Positions 1 through 6,284 of a stretch of 7,576 nucleotides of DNA are shown here, piece by piece. The notes beneath the pieces were generated by a model, which saw nothing but the letters and a program-made list of their open reading frames with translations, did no database searches and was not told the DNA's origin. The position numbers and the translations under genes were made by a program. Where the stretch lies: assembly GCA_946887385.1 (NCBI GenBank), contig CAMPKU010000213.1, forward strand, positions 1 to 7,576, read 5' to 3'. Each line of letters begins with the position of its first letter. Positions within the stretch are counted from its first letter, which is position 1. The DNA comes from an uncultured Gammaproteobacteria bacterium (GTDB lineage Bacteria > Pseudomonadota > Gammaproteobacteria > Rariloculales > Rariloculaceae).

Positions 1-143
1 GCGGGGTCTGGTTAGGGGCATTGGTGGGTACTGTCCGGGCGGTGTGAACGCAGGACCTTGAACCCTCGCCGCGGCCCGGCCCTGCGCGCGAGCGTCCCGG
101 AACGACCCCTCTACGGCCGCTCTCGAGCCTTAACAGCACCGCC

Positions 144-160
144 TCTTTAGCACCTAAAGA
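144..160. repeat. Short perfect inverted repeat (7-base arms, 3-base loop)
   Basis: TCTTTAG at 144-150 is exactly complementary to CTAAAGA at 154-160, around a CAC loop. It abuts, and shares base 160 with, the larger inverted repeat at 160-210, so RNA from either strand could form two hairpins in tandem. The stem is AT-rich and probably weak. A role in termination or RNA processing is inference. Confidence 0.5.
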
Positions 161-210
161 AAAGACCGCGTCGTCGGCCCTGTCGCGGAGCGCTCTCGAT
201 CCGGTCTTTT
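160..210. terminator. Possible bidirectional terminator, 9-base inverted repeat
   Basis: AAAAGACCG at 160-168 is perfectly complementary to CGGTCTTTT at 202-210. The arms begin with an A run and end with a T run on both strands, the usual look of a two-way intrinsic terminator. The 33-base loop is long for that, but it contains the self-complementary GAGCGCTC (188-195), which could fold within it. The T runs are only four bases long, so efficiency is uncertain. It could instead be part of a small structured RNA. Confidence 0.35.
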
Positions 211-241
211 GGGGGAAGGAAGAGAAAGAGGAAAAAAGAGG
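211..241 (+). other. 31-base homopurine run
   Basis: Every base from 211 to 241 on the plus strand is A or G, beginning GGGGG and including AAAAAA at 232-237. The minus-strand transcript downstream of dsbB would therefore be all pyrimidine here, including a U6 run. This may act in termination. It is compositionally unlike everything else in the window. Confidence 0.8.
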
Positions 242-288
242 CGCGACGTGTGGCGGCGTCCCCGGACGGCCCTGTATGCGGCCGCGCC
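232..288 (-). terminator. Candidate terminator downstream of dsbB
   Basis: Read on the minus strand, GGCGCG (288-283) pairs with CGCGCC (245-240) and is followed directly by TC and then T6 (237-232). The 37-base loop is large but can fold further: GGCGGCG/CGCCGCC arms lie at 252-258 and 285-291, which compete with the first stem, and GGCC arms lie at 268-271 and 280-283. A GC-rich stem next to a T run about 50-100 bases past the dsbB stop fits the end of the operon transcript. The fold is judged by eye only. Confidence 0.35.
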
Positions 289-316
289 GCCGGAGCGGTG
301 AGCTCAAAAGTACGAC

Positions 317-357
317 GGGACGATAAGTGCGTCCCCGCCTAAGCGCGGAGGCGGGAC
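317..357 (-). terminator. Two competing hairpins at the dsbB stop codon
   Basis: GTCCCCGCCT (331-340) pairs with AGGCGGGAC (349-357) with one bulged base. The dsbB stop codon (341-339) begins in the loop and ends in this arm. The same left arm can instead pair on its other side, CGTCCC (330-335) with GGGACG (317-322). On the minus strand neither stem runs straight into a T run; the nearest is TTTT at 309-306. It could be a weak terminator or a structure protecting the mRNA end. Confidence 0.35.
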
Positions 358-845
358 CAGTTGGCGATGAAGGCCAACACGCCGAGCGCGGCGAACCACA
401 CGAAGACCCACGCCGGCATCGACAAACCGAGGAAGGTCCAGTCGACCGTGGCGCACTCGCCCGAGCCCGAGAAGATGACGGAGAGCCCGCCGAACCAACC
501 GTTGACGTCGATGATGGTGTCGAACGGCGCGCCGCACGCCGGAGGCGTTGAACCGGGCGGCAAGTTCTGCAGCCGCACGTGCCAGCCGGAGATACCCATA
601 CCCGCGAGCGCAGCGACGCCGCCGAGCAGCGCGTAGGCACGCGCACCCACGCCGCGCGGCGCGTGCAAGGCCGCGACCGCGAACACCGCGCCGAGCGCGA
701 TCATGGCCATGCGCTGCAGGATGCACAGCGGGCACGGATTGAGCATCAAGACGTGTTGCGAGTAGAGCGCGTAACCCATGAGCCCGACGACGATGGCGAC
801 GCCGGTGGAGTTGAGCCGGCGCCGGGCGCTGCGTGTGGCGATCAC
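339..845 (-). CDS. dsbB: DsbB, membrane disulfide-bond oxidoreductase
   Basis: DsbB is an inner-membrane protein that re-oxidises the periplasmic disulfide catalyst DsbA and passes the electrons to quinone. The product is 168 residues, the normal length. Four hydrophobic segments are visible at about 12-30, 42-62, 70-88 and 140-162. The first cysteine pair is CPLC (C38, C41), followed at R45 by the arginine that in E. coli DsbB (R48) contributes to quinone interaction. The second pair, C104 and C131, lies in the large periplasmic loop. All four catalytic cysteines are thus present. The start is taken as GTG at 845 because it gives a short N-terminus before the first membrane segment and overlaps the phoU stop as GTGA. 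It is the last gene of the run, and no dsbA is visible in this window. Confidence 0.95.
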   Translation of the reverse strand: MIATRSARRRLNSTGVAIVVGLMGYALYSQHVLMLNPCPLCILQRMAMIALGAVFAVAALHAPRGVGARAYALLGGVAALAGMGISGWHVRLQNLPPGSTPPACGAPFDTIIDVNGWFGGLSVIFSGSGECATVDWTFLGLSMPAWVFVWFAALGVLAFIANWSRLRA

Positions 846-1582
846 GAGCGGCTCTCCATGCGCCGCGCGCCCTGCTCCACCTCGGCCTCGATGTTCTTCA
901 CGCCGATGTGGCGAACGTCTTTGCCGTGCACCATGAAGATCACGTACTCGCAGATGTTCTTCGCATGATCGCCGATGCGCTCGAGCGCGCGCGCCATCCA
1001 CGTCACGTCGAACACGCGCGTGATCGTGCGCGGATCTTCCATCACGAAAGTAATGCCCTGGCGATAGATCGACTCGTACTCCTCGTCGACGGCATTGTCG
1101 GCTTTGACCACCTCGAGCGCGCCCTTGGTGTCGAGCCGCGCGAACGCATCCAGCGCGCCGTGCACCATCTGCTTCACGTGACGCGCCAGGTTGCGCAGCT
1201 CGCGGTAATTGGTGGACGGCCGCTCGACGCTGGCAAGCCGCGCGGCGAGCACGCCGATCTTCTCGGCCTCGTCGCCGATGCGCTCGAGATCCGTGATGGT
1301 CTTGATGATGGCGATGACGAGCCGCAAATCGCTGGCCGTGGGCGCGCGCGTGGCGAGGATGCGGCTGCATTCCTCGTCGATGCTGACCTCCATGCGGTTG
1401 ACCTTGACGTCGTCCTCGGCCACTTGCAGCCCGAGCTGACTGTCGCCCTCGGACAATGCCTGCACGGCGCGCTCGAGCTGCTGCTCCACCAAACCGCCCA
1501 TCGAGAGCACGGAATTGCGCACGCGCTCGAGGTCTTCGTTGAAGCGCCTCGAGATGTGATGACCCAGATCTTCGACTTCCAT
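842..1582 (-). CDS. phoU: PhoU, phosphate-signalling regulator
   Basis: PhoU is a cytoplasmic helical-bundle protein that links the Pst phosphate transporter to the PhoR kinase and keeps the Pho response off when phosphate is plentiful. The product has 246 residues (E. coli 241). Two similar three-helix halves are visible, each with the family's metal-binding type of motif: DLERIGDEAEKI at about 98-109 and ALERIGDHAKNI at about 199-210. The ATG at 1582 is preceded by AAGGA with 7 bases of spacing, which fixes the start. It follows phoR after 26 bases and overlaps dsbB by 4 bases. Unlike in E. coli, where phoU is the last gene of pstSCAB-phoU, no pst gene is next to it. Confidence 0.95.
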   Translation of the reverse strand: MEVEDLGHHISRRFNEDLERVRNSVLSMGGLVEQQLERAVQALSEGDSQLGLQVAEDDVKVNRMEVSIDEECSRILATRAPTASDLRLVIAIIKTITDLERIGDEAEKIGVLAARLASVERPSTNYRELRNLARHVKQMVHGALDAFARLDTKGALEVVKADNAVDEEYESIYRQGITFVMEDPRTITRVFDVTWMARALERIGDHAKNICEYVIFMVHGKDVRHIGVKNIEAEVEQGARRMESRS

Positions 1583-1589
1583 GCTCGCG

Positions 1590-1594
1590 TCCTT
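1590..1594 (-). promoter_or_regulatory. Ribosome binding site of phoU
   Basis: AAGGA on the minus strand (1594-1590), 7 bases ahead of the phoU ATG at 1582. It is a clear Shine-Dalgarno sequence in the 26-base phoR-phoU gap, and it shows that phoU can initiate on its own rather than by stop-start coupling. Confidence 0.7.
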
Positions 1595-1608
1595 AAGCTG
1601 TGCCGGAA

Positions 1609-2919
1609 CTATAGTACGGCGCGAACGGCGTGGCCACGCGGCACGACACGCTCCTTCGGGAACGTGCATGTAAACGTGCTGCCCTCGCCTTCGCGGCTCA
1701 CGATCGTGAGCTCGCCCTCGTGGCGCTCGAGCGCGTGCTTGACGATCGCAAGGCCGAGCCCCGTGCCGCCGCTCGCGCGCGAGCGGCCGGGGTCCACGCG
1801 GTAGAAGCGCTCGGTGACGCGCGGAATCTGCTCCTCGGGTATGCCGATGCCCGTATCGACCACCTCGAACACGGCACCGCCGTCGGCGGCGCGCCACACG
1901 ACGCGCACGCGGCCGCTCGGCGGCGTGAAGCGCACGGCGTTGCCCACGAGGTTGTAGAAGATCGAATGCAGCTCCGACTCCTTGCCGAGCAGCGCCGCGT
2001 CGGTCTGAAGCTCCAGCTCCACGGACGGCCCCGGCCGGCCCTCGAGCTCGCGCACGATGGGGTCGAGCAATTTGCCCACGTCGACGAGGTCGTGCGCCGC
2101 GCTGGCGTCGGCCGACTCGAGCCGCGTGAGCTCGATGAGATCGCGCAGAATGCGCGTCATGCGCTCGGCCTGGCGCTGCATCTCGGCCACCGGCCCACGC
2201 CACGACTCGGGCGCGTCGCCCGTCTCGCCGAGCATATCGAGATAGCCGCTGATCACCGTGAGCGGCGAGCGCAGCTCGTGCGAGGCGTTCGCCACGAAAT
2301 CGCGGCGCGTGCGCTCCACGTTCATCTCATTGGTCACGTCGCGGACGATGGCGAGCCGTTGATCGGTGCCGTAGGGAATGATCTGCACGTGCAGCCAGCC
2401 CGTCTCGCGGCGCGGCGATGCCACGACGATGCCGTCGCCCGCGGGCGCTTTGAGGTACGCCACGAAGTGCGGCGCGCGCAGCAAGTTGTCGAGCCGGTGG
2501 CCGATGTCCGTGGCGTGGCTCAAGCCCAGCAGGCGCGAGGCCGCCGGGTTGAACCACAGGATCTCGTGCTCGGCATTCAAGATGATGCCGCCGTCGGCGA
2601 GCGCGCCGGTGCTCTCGCGCACTTCGCGCAGCAGGCGGTGATATTTTTTCTTCCGATTGCGCGCCTTCGCGCGCAGCTTGTCGACGCGGGCGAAGATCTC
2701 GGCCCACAGCCCGCGCGTCTCGAACAGCGGCACGCGCCGGTGCCCGTCGAGCGCGCGATCGAGCAAATAGAGGTGCCGCAGAGTGAACGCCAGGTACACC
2801 GACGTTGCGCCGAACAGCCACCAGCCCGGCCGGCCGAACCACCACCCGAAGATCAGCGCGGCGACGAGCAGCGCCGCAAGCGCGCCGATTTGCGAGGCCC
2901 AGCGGCTCGGCAGCTTCAC
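1609..2919 (-). CDS. phoR: PhoR, phosphate sensor histidine kinase
   Basis: PhoR is a membrane-bound kinase that phosphorylates PhoB when phosphate is scarce and dephosphorylates it otherwise. The product has 436 residues (E. coli 431). Two hydrophobic segments at about 10-27 and 32-50 with almost no loop between them match the family, which has no real periplasmic sensor. A basic linker (about 81-98) and a PAS domain (about 100-195) follow. The HisKA motif SHELRSP contains the phospho-acceptor H214. The ATPase domain has its N box around FYNLVGNAVRF (N323, N327), DTGIGI (355-360) and GGTGLGL (384-390). The start is GTG at 2919, overlapping the phoB stop as GTGA. All catalytic motifs are intact. 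Confidence 0.96.
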   Translation of the reverse strand: MKLPSRWASQIGALAALLVAALIFGWWFGRPGWWLFGATSVYLAFTLRHLYLLDRALDGHRRVPLFETRGLWAEIFARVDKLRAKARNRKKKYHRLLREVRESTGALADGGIILNAEHEILWFNPAASRLLGLSHATDIGHRLDNLLRAPHFVAYLKAPAGDGIVVASPRRETGWLHVQIIPYGTDQRLAIVRDVTNEMNVERTRRDFVANASHELRSPLTVISGYLDMLGETGDAPESWRGPVAEMQRQAERMTRILRDLIELTRLESADASAAHDLVDVGKLLDPIVRELEGRPGPSVELELQTDAALLGKESELHSIFYNLVGNAVRFTPPSGRVRVVWRAADGGAVFEVVDTGIGIPEEQIPRVTERFYRVDPGRSRASGGTGLGLAIVKHALERHEGELTIVSREGEGSTFTCTFPKERVVPRGHAVRAVL

Positions 2920-3608
2920 GACGCGCCGACGGCGAACCGATAGCCGGCGCCGCGCACCGTGCGGATGAGCCGCTCGTGGCCGTGCGGCGTGAGCGCCTTG
3001 CGCAGCCGGCGGATGTGCACGTCCACCGTGCGCTCCTCGACGTACACGTTGCCGCCCCATACGCGGTCGAGCAGCTGCGCGCGGCTGTAGACGCGCTCGG
3101 GATGGCGCATGAAGAACTCGAGCAAGCGATATTCCGTGGGGCCGAGCGCCACCTCCACACCCGCGACGCTGACTTGATGGCTCGCGGAATCGAGCGTGAG
3201 CGTGCTGGCGTTCACGACTTCGCCGTCCGCGCCGTCGAGCCTACGCAGCGCCGCGCGAATCCGCGCGAGCAGCTCGCGCGAGGAGAACGGCTTGACGATG
3301 TAGTCGTCGGCACCGCCGTCGAGCCCGGCCACGCGGTCGTCTTCCTCGCCCCGCGCGGTGAGCATGATGACGGGAATTTCCTTGGTGTTCGGGTCGCGCT
3401 TCAACTGACGCGTGAGCTCGAGCCCGCTGATGTCGGGCAGCATCCAATCCATCAACACGAGATCCGGGCAGCGATCCGCGATGGCCGCACGCGCTTCGCG
3501 GGCGTCGCCGGCCGGCGCAGCGTCGAAGCCCGCCCGGGCGAGATTGAAGCACACCATTTCCCGGATCGCGCGCTCGTCCTCGACTACGAGGATTCTCCTT
3601 TGCGTCAT
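2916..3608 (-). CDS. phoB: PhoB, phosphate response regulator
   Basis: PhoB is an OmpR-type transcription factor that, once phosphorylated by PhoR, activates phosphate-scavenging genes at Pho boxes. The product has 230 residues (E. coli 229). The receiver domain (about 5-120) has the acidic pair E10/D11, phospho-acceptor D54 (in LVLMDWMLPD), T84 and K106. The winged-helix DNA-binding domain (about 131-228) carries RTVDVHIRRLRK in the recognition-helix region and RTVRGAGYRF in the wing. ATG at 3608 gives MTQRRILVVEDE, the expected N-terminus. The open frame runs further upstream into tsaB but without family-like sequence. The Shine-Dalgarno sequence is weak (only GAG, about 11 bases upstream). 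It overlaps phoR by 4 bases. Confidence 0.96.
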   Translation of the reverse strand: MTQRRILVVEDERAIREMVCFNLARAGFDAAPAGDAREARAAIADRCPDLVLMDWMLPDISGLELTRQLKRDPNTKEIPVIMLTARGEEDDRVAGLDGGADDYIVKPFSSRELLARIRAALRRLDGADGEVVNASTLTLDSASHQVSVAGVEVALGPTEYRLLEFFMRHPERVYSRAQLLDRVWGGNVYVEERTVDVHIRRLRKALTPHGHERLIRTVRGAGYRFAVGAS

Positions 3609-3676
3609 CGGCAACTCGCGGTGAAAGCCATCGCGCCCATTGGACCGCTTCAATATTACAGTTCCGTTAAGAACTG
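3609..3676 (-). promoter_or_regulatory. tsaB-phoB gap with inverted repeat and possible internal promoter
   Basis: This 58-base gap plus the end of tsaB is the widest break in the minus-strand run. CAGTTC and GAACTG form a perfect 6-base inverted repeat with a 6-base centre at 3659-3676, spanning the tsaB stop codon. Just downstream on the minus strand is TAATAT, a 4/6 match to a -10 box, without a clear -35. CTGTAAT resembles the first half of a Pho box (CTGTCAT, 6 of 7), but the second half 11 bases on does not match. An internal phoB promoter is plausible by position; PhoB autoregulation is not shown by the sequence. Confidence 0.3.
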
Positions 3677-4353
3677 CGTCTCCAGGCCGTAGAGCCGCGC
3701 AGATACACGGGCAGCGCGGCCGACGCGGGCGTCGCGCGGCCTGCCGCAAGATCGCGCGCGGCGTGCGAAAACAAATCCACGGCCGACGGCGTGAGCGCGG
3801 GAAGCACACCGGCGGCGGCGCCGGCAACGGCCGCGAGCGCGGCGGCATGCGCCGCAAAGCCGCTGCCCACGGCGTGCCAGTCCGGGCCCGTGAGCGGCGC
3901 CACGTCGGACGGCGCGCCGAGCCGCTCCTCGCCTACGAGCTGTACCGCGCCGCCGCGGCGCTCGGCGGCGGCGAAGTAGACCTCGCCCATGTGCGCGTCC
4001 ACGCACACGAGCACGCGCTCGCAGCCGTGCTCGCGCCACGCGCGCTCGGCGAGACACAGCAAGCTCGACACCGGCAACAGCGCCACGCCGCTGGCCGCGG
4101 ACAATCCTTGTGCGATCGCGGCGCTCACTCGCAACCCCGTGAACGAGCCGGGACCGCGGCCGAACGCGATGCCGTGCAAGTCTTGCAAGCCGACGCCTGC
4201 CGCCGCGAGCAACTCGTCGGTCAACGCCAGCAACCGCTCCGTTTGCTCGCGCGGCGTGGCGATCTCGCGAACGAGCGTGCCGGTTGGCGTGCACAGCGCG
4301 ATCGAGCCCACGGGGCTCGACGTTTCGATGCCGAGCAGGTTCGGCGCGTTCAC
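3667..4353 (-). CDS. tsaB: TsaB, tRNA t6A37 biosynthesis subunit
   Basis: TsaB is the partner and scaffold of TsaD in the cytoplasmic complex that attaches threonylcarbamoyl to A37 of ANN-decoding tRNAs. The product has 228 residues (E. coli TsaB is about 231). It has an ASKHA-type fold: GIETSS at 8-13, then the family hallmark GRGPGSFTGLR at 65-75, DAHMGEVY at 119-126 and a C-terminal YLR..AW motif. Where E. coli has REHTQRIL, this protein has REQTERLL (Q37), losing the histidine; TsaB is not the catalytic subunit, so this need not matter. The start is GTG at 4353 overlapping the yoaA stop as GTGA. The yoaA-tsaB adjacency also occurs in E. coli, which supports both calls. Confidence 0.95.
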   Translation of the reverse strand: MNAPNLLGIETSSPVGSIALCTPTGTLVREIATPREQTERLLALTDELLAAAGVGLQDLHGIAFGRGPGSFTGLRVSAAIAQGLSAASGVALLPVSSLLCLAERAWREHGCERVLVCVDAHMGEVYFAAAERRGGAVQLVGEERLGAPSDVAPLTGPDWHAVGSGFAAHAAALAAVAGAAAGVLPALTPSAVDLFSHAARDLAAGRATPASAALPVYLRGSTAWRRSS

Positions 4354-6284
4354 AGCGCTGCGGCAACCGGTGCGGCGGCGGGCTCGGCCAGCGTAGCGGC
4401 GAACTGAAGCGCCGCGCCGTGCTCCTCGAGCACCGGCATCGCCGGCAGGCTGGCCAGAAATTTCGCCCCATACGCCCGCGTGCGCAGGCGCGGATCGCCG
4501 AGCACGATGAGGCCGCGGTCGTCGAAGTCGCGGATGAGCCGGCCCACTCCCTGCTTCAGCGCGAGCACGGCTTGCGGCAGCTGCAGCTCGTTGAACGCGT
4601 CGCCGCCCGCGCGGCGAATCGCTTCGGCGCGCGCTTGAATGAGCGGATCGCTCGGCACCGCGAACGGCAGCTTGTCGATCATGACCAGGCGCAGCGCGCG
4701 GCCGCGCACGTCCACGCCTTGCCAGAAGCTGCCCGTGCCGAGCAGCACCGCGTTGCCGTCGGCGCGAAACCGGTTCAACAGCTCGCTGCGCGAGCCGCGG
4801 CCTTGCACGAGCACGGGGCCCGGAGCATCGCGGCCTTCGAGCCAGCGCTCCGCCCGCTGTAACGCGCGATAGCTCGTGAACAGCAAGAACGCCCCGCCGC
4901 GCGCCGCTTCGACGAGCGGCCACGTGGACGCGAGGAGCGCTTCGAGATGCAGCTCGTCGCCAGGGTCCGGCAGGCCTTGCGGCAAGTACAGGCGCGCGTT
5001 GCGCCGGTAGTCGAACGGGCTCGGCAGCACTCCCGTCAGCGAGGCGCGCAAACCGATGCGGTTCGAGAAATGCGAGAAGTCGTCGCCCACCGCGAGTGTG
5101 GCCGACGCGAACACCCAGACGCCACTCTGCGCTTCGATGCGCGCCGCCAGCGCGGCGCCCACGTCGAGCGGCGTCCAGTGAGCTGCGACTGCGCCGGCCG
5201 TGAGGTCGAACCAGCGCAAGCCCTCGGCGGGATCGGCCACCACGAGCTCGCGCAGCCGGGCAGCGGCCGCGGCGCCGCGCTCCTTGCAATTGCCCAACGC
5301 GGCGCTGGTCTCGGTGAGGCCCTCGAGCGCATCGGCGAGCGCGCGAAGCGCAGCGGCCGCGTCGGGCAGCGTGTCGCGCAATGCGGCGGGCGCGGCGATC
5401 CAGGGCGTTCGGCCTTCGGGCCGGGCCACGGCGGCGCGCAGCGCAACCACCGCACGGCCGAGCGCGCTCAGCTCCGCGTCCACGCTCATGAGCACGCCGG
5501 CGGCGCGCGCCGCAGCGAACGTGTCGCGCATGAGCGATTCGAGCTCGCGCGTGCTCACCGACCAGCCGAAGAATTGCTGCGCGACGTCCGGCAGCTGATG
5601 CGCCTCGTCGACGATCACGGCATCGGTTCCCGGCAACAGCTCCCCGAACCCGGAGTCCTTGAGCGCCAGATCGGCGAGCAGCAAGTGATGATTCACGATC
5701 ACGACGTCGGCGGCTTGCGCTCGACGGCGCGCCTCGGCCACGAAGCAGCGATCGAAGAACGCGCAGTCCCTGCCCAAGCAGTTGTCGACGGTGGAGGTTA
5801 CCTGCATGCGCAACGCATGGTCCTCGGCGAGGTCCTCGAGCTCCGTGAGATCGCCGCTGTCGCTCACCTGCGCCCACGAGTCGAGCGCTTGTAGTGCCGC
5901 AACCGTCGGCGCGTCGCGCGTGCCGTCGCGCAGCGCCGCGTCGAGCCGGTACCAACATAAATAATTGCTGCGCCCTTTGAGCAGCGCCACTTGCATGGGC
6001 CGGCCCACCACGGCGCCGAGCAGCGGCAGATCGCGGTCGAACAATTGATCCTGCAGCGTGTGCGTGCCCGTGGAAATGATCGCGCGCCGCTGAAGCAGCA
6101 GCACGGGCAGCAAATAGCCGAACGTCTTGCCGATGCCCGTGCCGGCCTCGATGACGGCGTGGCGCCCGGACTCGAGCGCTTCGGCCACGAGCTCCGCCAT
6201 CTCGAGCTGCGCTGCCCGGTACGTGAAACCGGCCAGCCGCTCCGCGAGCGCGCCGTCGGCGCCGAACACGTCGTCGAGCGTCAC
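4350..6284 (-). CDS. yoaA: YoaA, XPD/DinG-family iron-sulfur DNA helicase
   Basis: This is an ATP-dependent 5'-3' DNA helicase of the XPD/DinG superfamily 2 group. In E. coli, YoaA acts in damage tolerance with HolC, the chi subunit of DNA polymerase III. The product has 644 residues (E. coli YoaA 636). Visible in order are Walker A EAGTGIGKT (about 46-54), the four iron-sulfur cysteines C110 (in SNYLC), C169, C174 and C180 (in DNCLGRDC and DRCF), VNHHLLLAD (about 198-206), the DEAH box (about 226-229), SATL (about 393), GSFWQGVDV (about 517-525) and motif VI QGVGRLIR (about 577-584). It lacks the N-terminal exonuclease domain of Gram-positive DinG. The Ala/Pro-rich tail is ordinary for GC-rich DNA. 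The GTG start at 6284 overlaps the preceding stop. Confidence 0.94.
   Translation of the reverse strand: MTLDDVFGADGALAERLAGFTYRAAQLEMAELVAEALESGRHAVIEAGTGIGKTFGYLLPVLLLQRRAIISTGTHTLQDQLFDRDLPLLGAVVGRPMQVALLKGRSNYLCWYRLDAALRDGTRDAPTVAALQALDSWAQVSDSGDLTELEDLAEDHALRMQVTSTVDNCLGRDCAFFDRCFVAEARRRAQAADVVIVNHHLLLADLALKDSGFGELLPGTDAVIVDEAHQLPDVAQQFFGWSVSTRELESLMRDTFAAARAAGVLMSVDAELSALGRAVVALRAAVARPEGRTPWIAAPAALRDTLPDAAAALRALADALEGLTETSAALGNCKERGAAAAARLRELVVADPAEGLRWFDLTAGAVAAHWTPLDVGAALAARIEAQSGVWVFASATLAVGDDFSHFSNRIGLRASLTGVLPSPFDYRRNARLYLPQGLPDPGDELHLEALLASTWPLVEAARGGAFLLFTSYRALQRAERWLEGRDAPGPVLVQGRGSRSELLNRFRADGNAVLLGTGSFWQGVDVRGRALRLVMIDKLPFAVPSDPLIQARAEAIRRAGGDAFNELQLPQAVLALKQGVGRLIRDFDDRGLIVLGDPRLRTRAYGAKFLASLPAMPVLEEHGAALQFAATLAEPAAAPVAAAL

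Larger units (their letters stand above)
1..338. other. Gene-free left end with inverted repeats, probable operon termination zone
   Basis: I cannot support any complete gene here. On the plus strand all three frames meet stops early, at about 13, 45 and 59. The frame stopping at 45-47 could be the last 14 codons of a gene entering from the left (hydrophobic, ending VGTVRAV), but that is too short to call. On the minus strand one frame stays open from about 307 to the left edge, but its translation is rich in Arg, Ser, Gly and Pro, has no recognisable motif and only a TTG start, so I read it as chance in GC-rich DNA. The stretch contains inverted repeats at 144-160, 160-210 and 240-288 and a purine run at 211-241. 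Its base pattern lacks the regular codon rhythm of the genes to the right. Confidence 0.55.

Noticed and set aside
40..80. tRNA T-arm-like sequence (GGTTCAA on the minus strand)
   Set aside because: The flanking 5-base arms do not pair, and no acceptor stem, anticodon arm or D arm can be built around it.
2..307. Minus-strand gene starting at TTG 307 and running off the left edge
   Set aside because: The frame is open, but there is no family motif, no good start or ribosome binding site, and composition typical of chance frames in GC-rich DNA.
833..1804. 323-codon plus-strand open frame across phoU and the end of phoR
   Set aside because: It is antisense to well-supported genes, has no recognisable motif, and its composition is that of a GC-rich shadow frame.
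1630..2943. 437-codon plus-strand open frame antisense to phoR
   Set aside because: It is the mirror of a GC-rich gene. The translation is Ala/Arg/His-rich with no domain, while the minus strand encodes an intact PhoR with every kinase motif.
3630..3660. Pho box upstream of phoB
   Set aside because: Only one half-site-like CTGTAAT is present. The second repeat unit 11 bases on does not match the consensus, so I do not annotate PhoB binding.
4947..5894. 315-codon plus-strand open frame antisense to yoaA
   Set aside because: It is a shadow of the helicase gene, Arg/Ala/His-rich with no motif.
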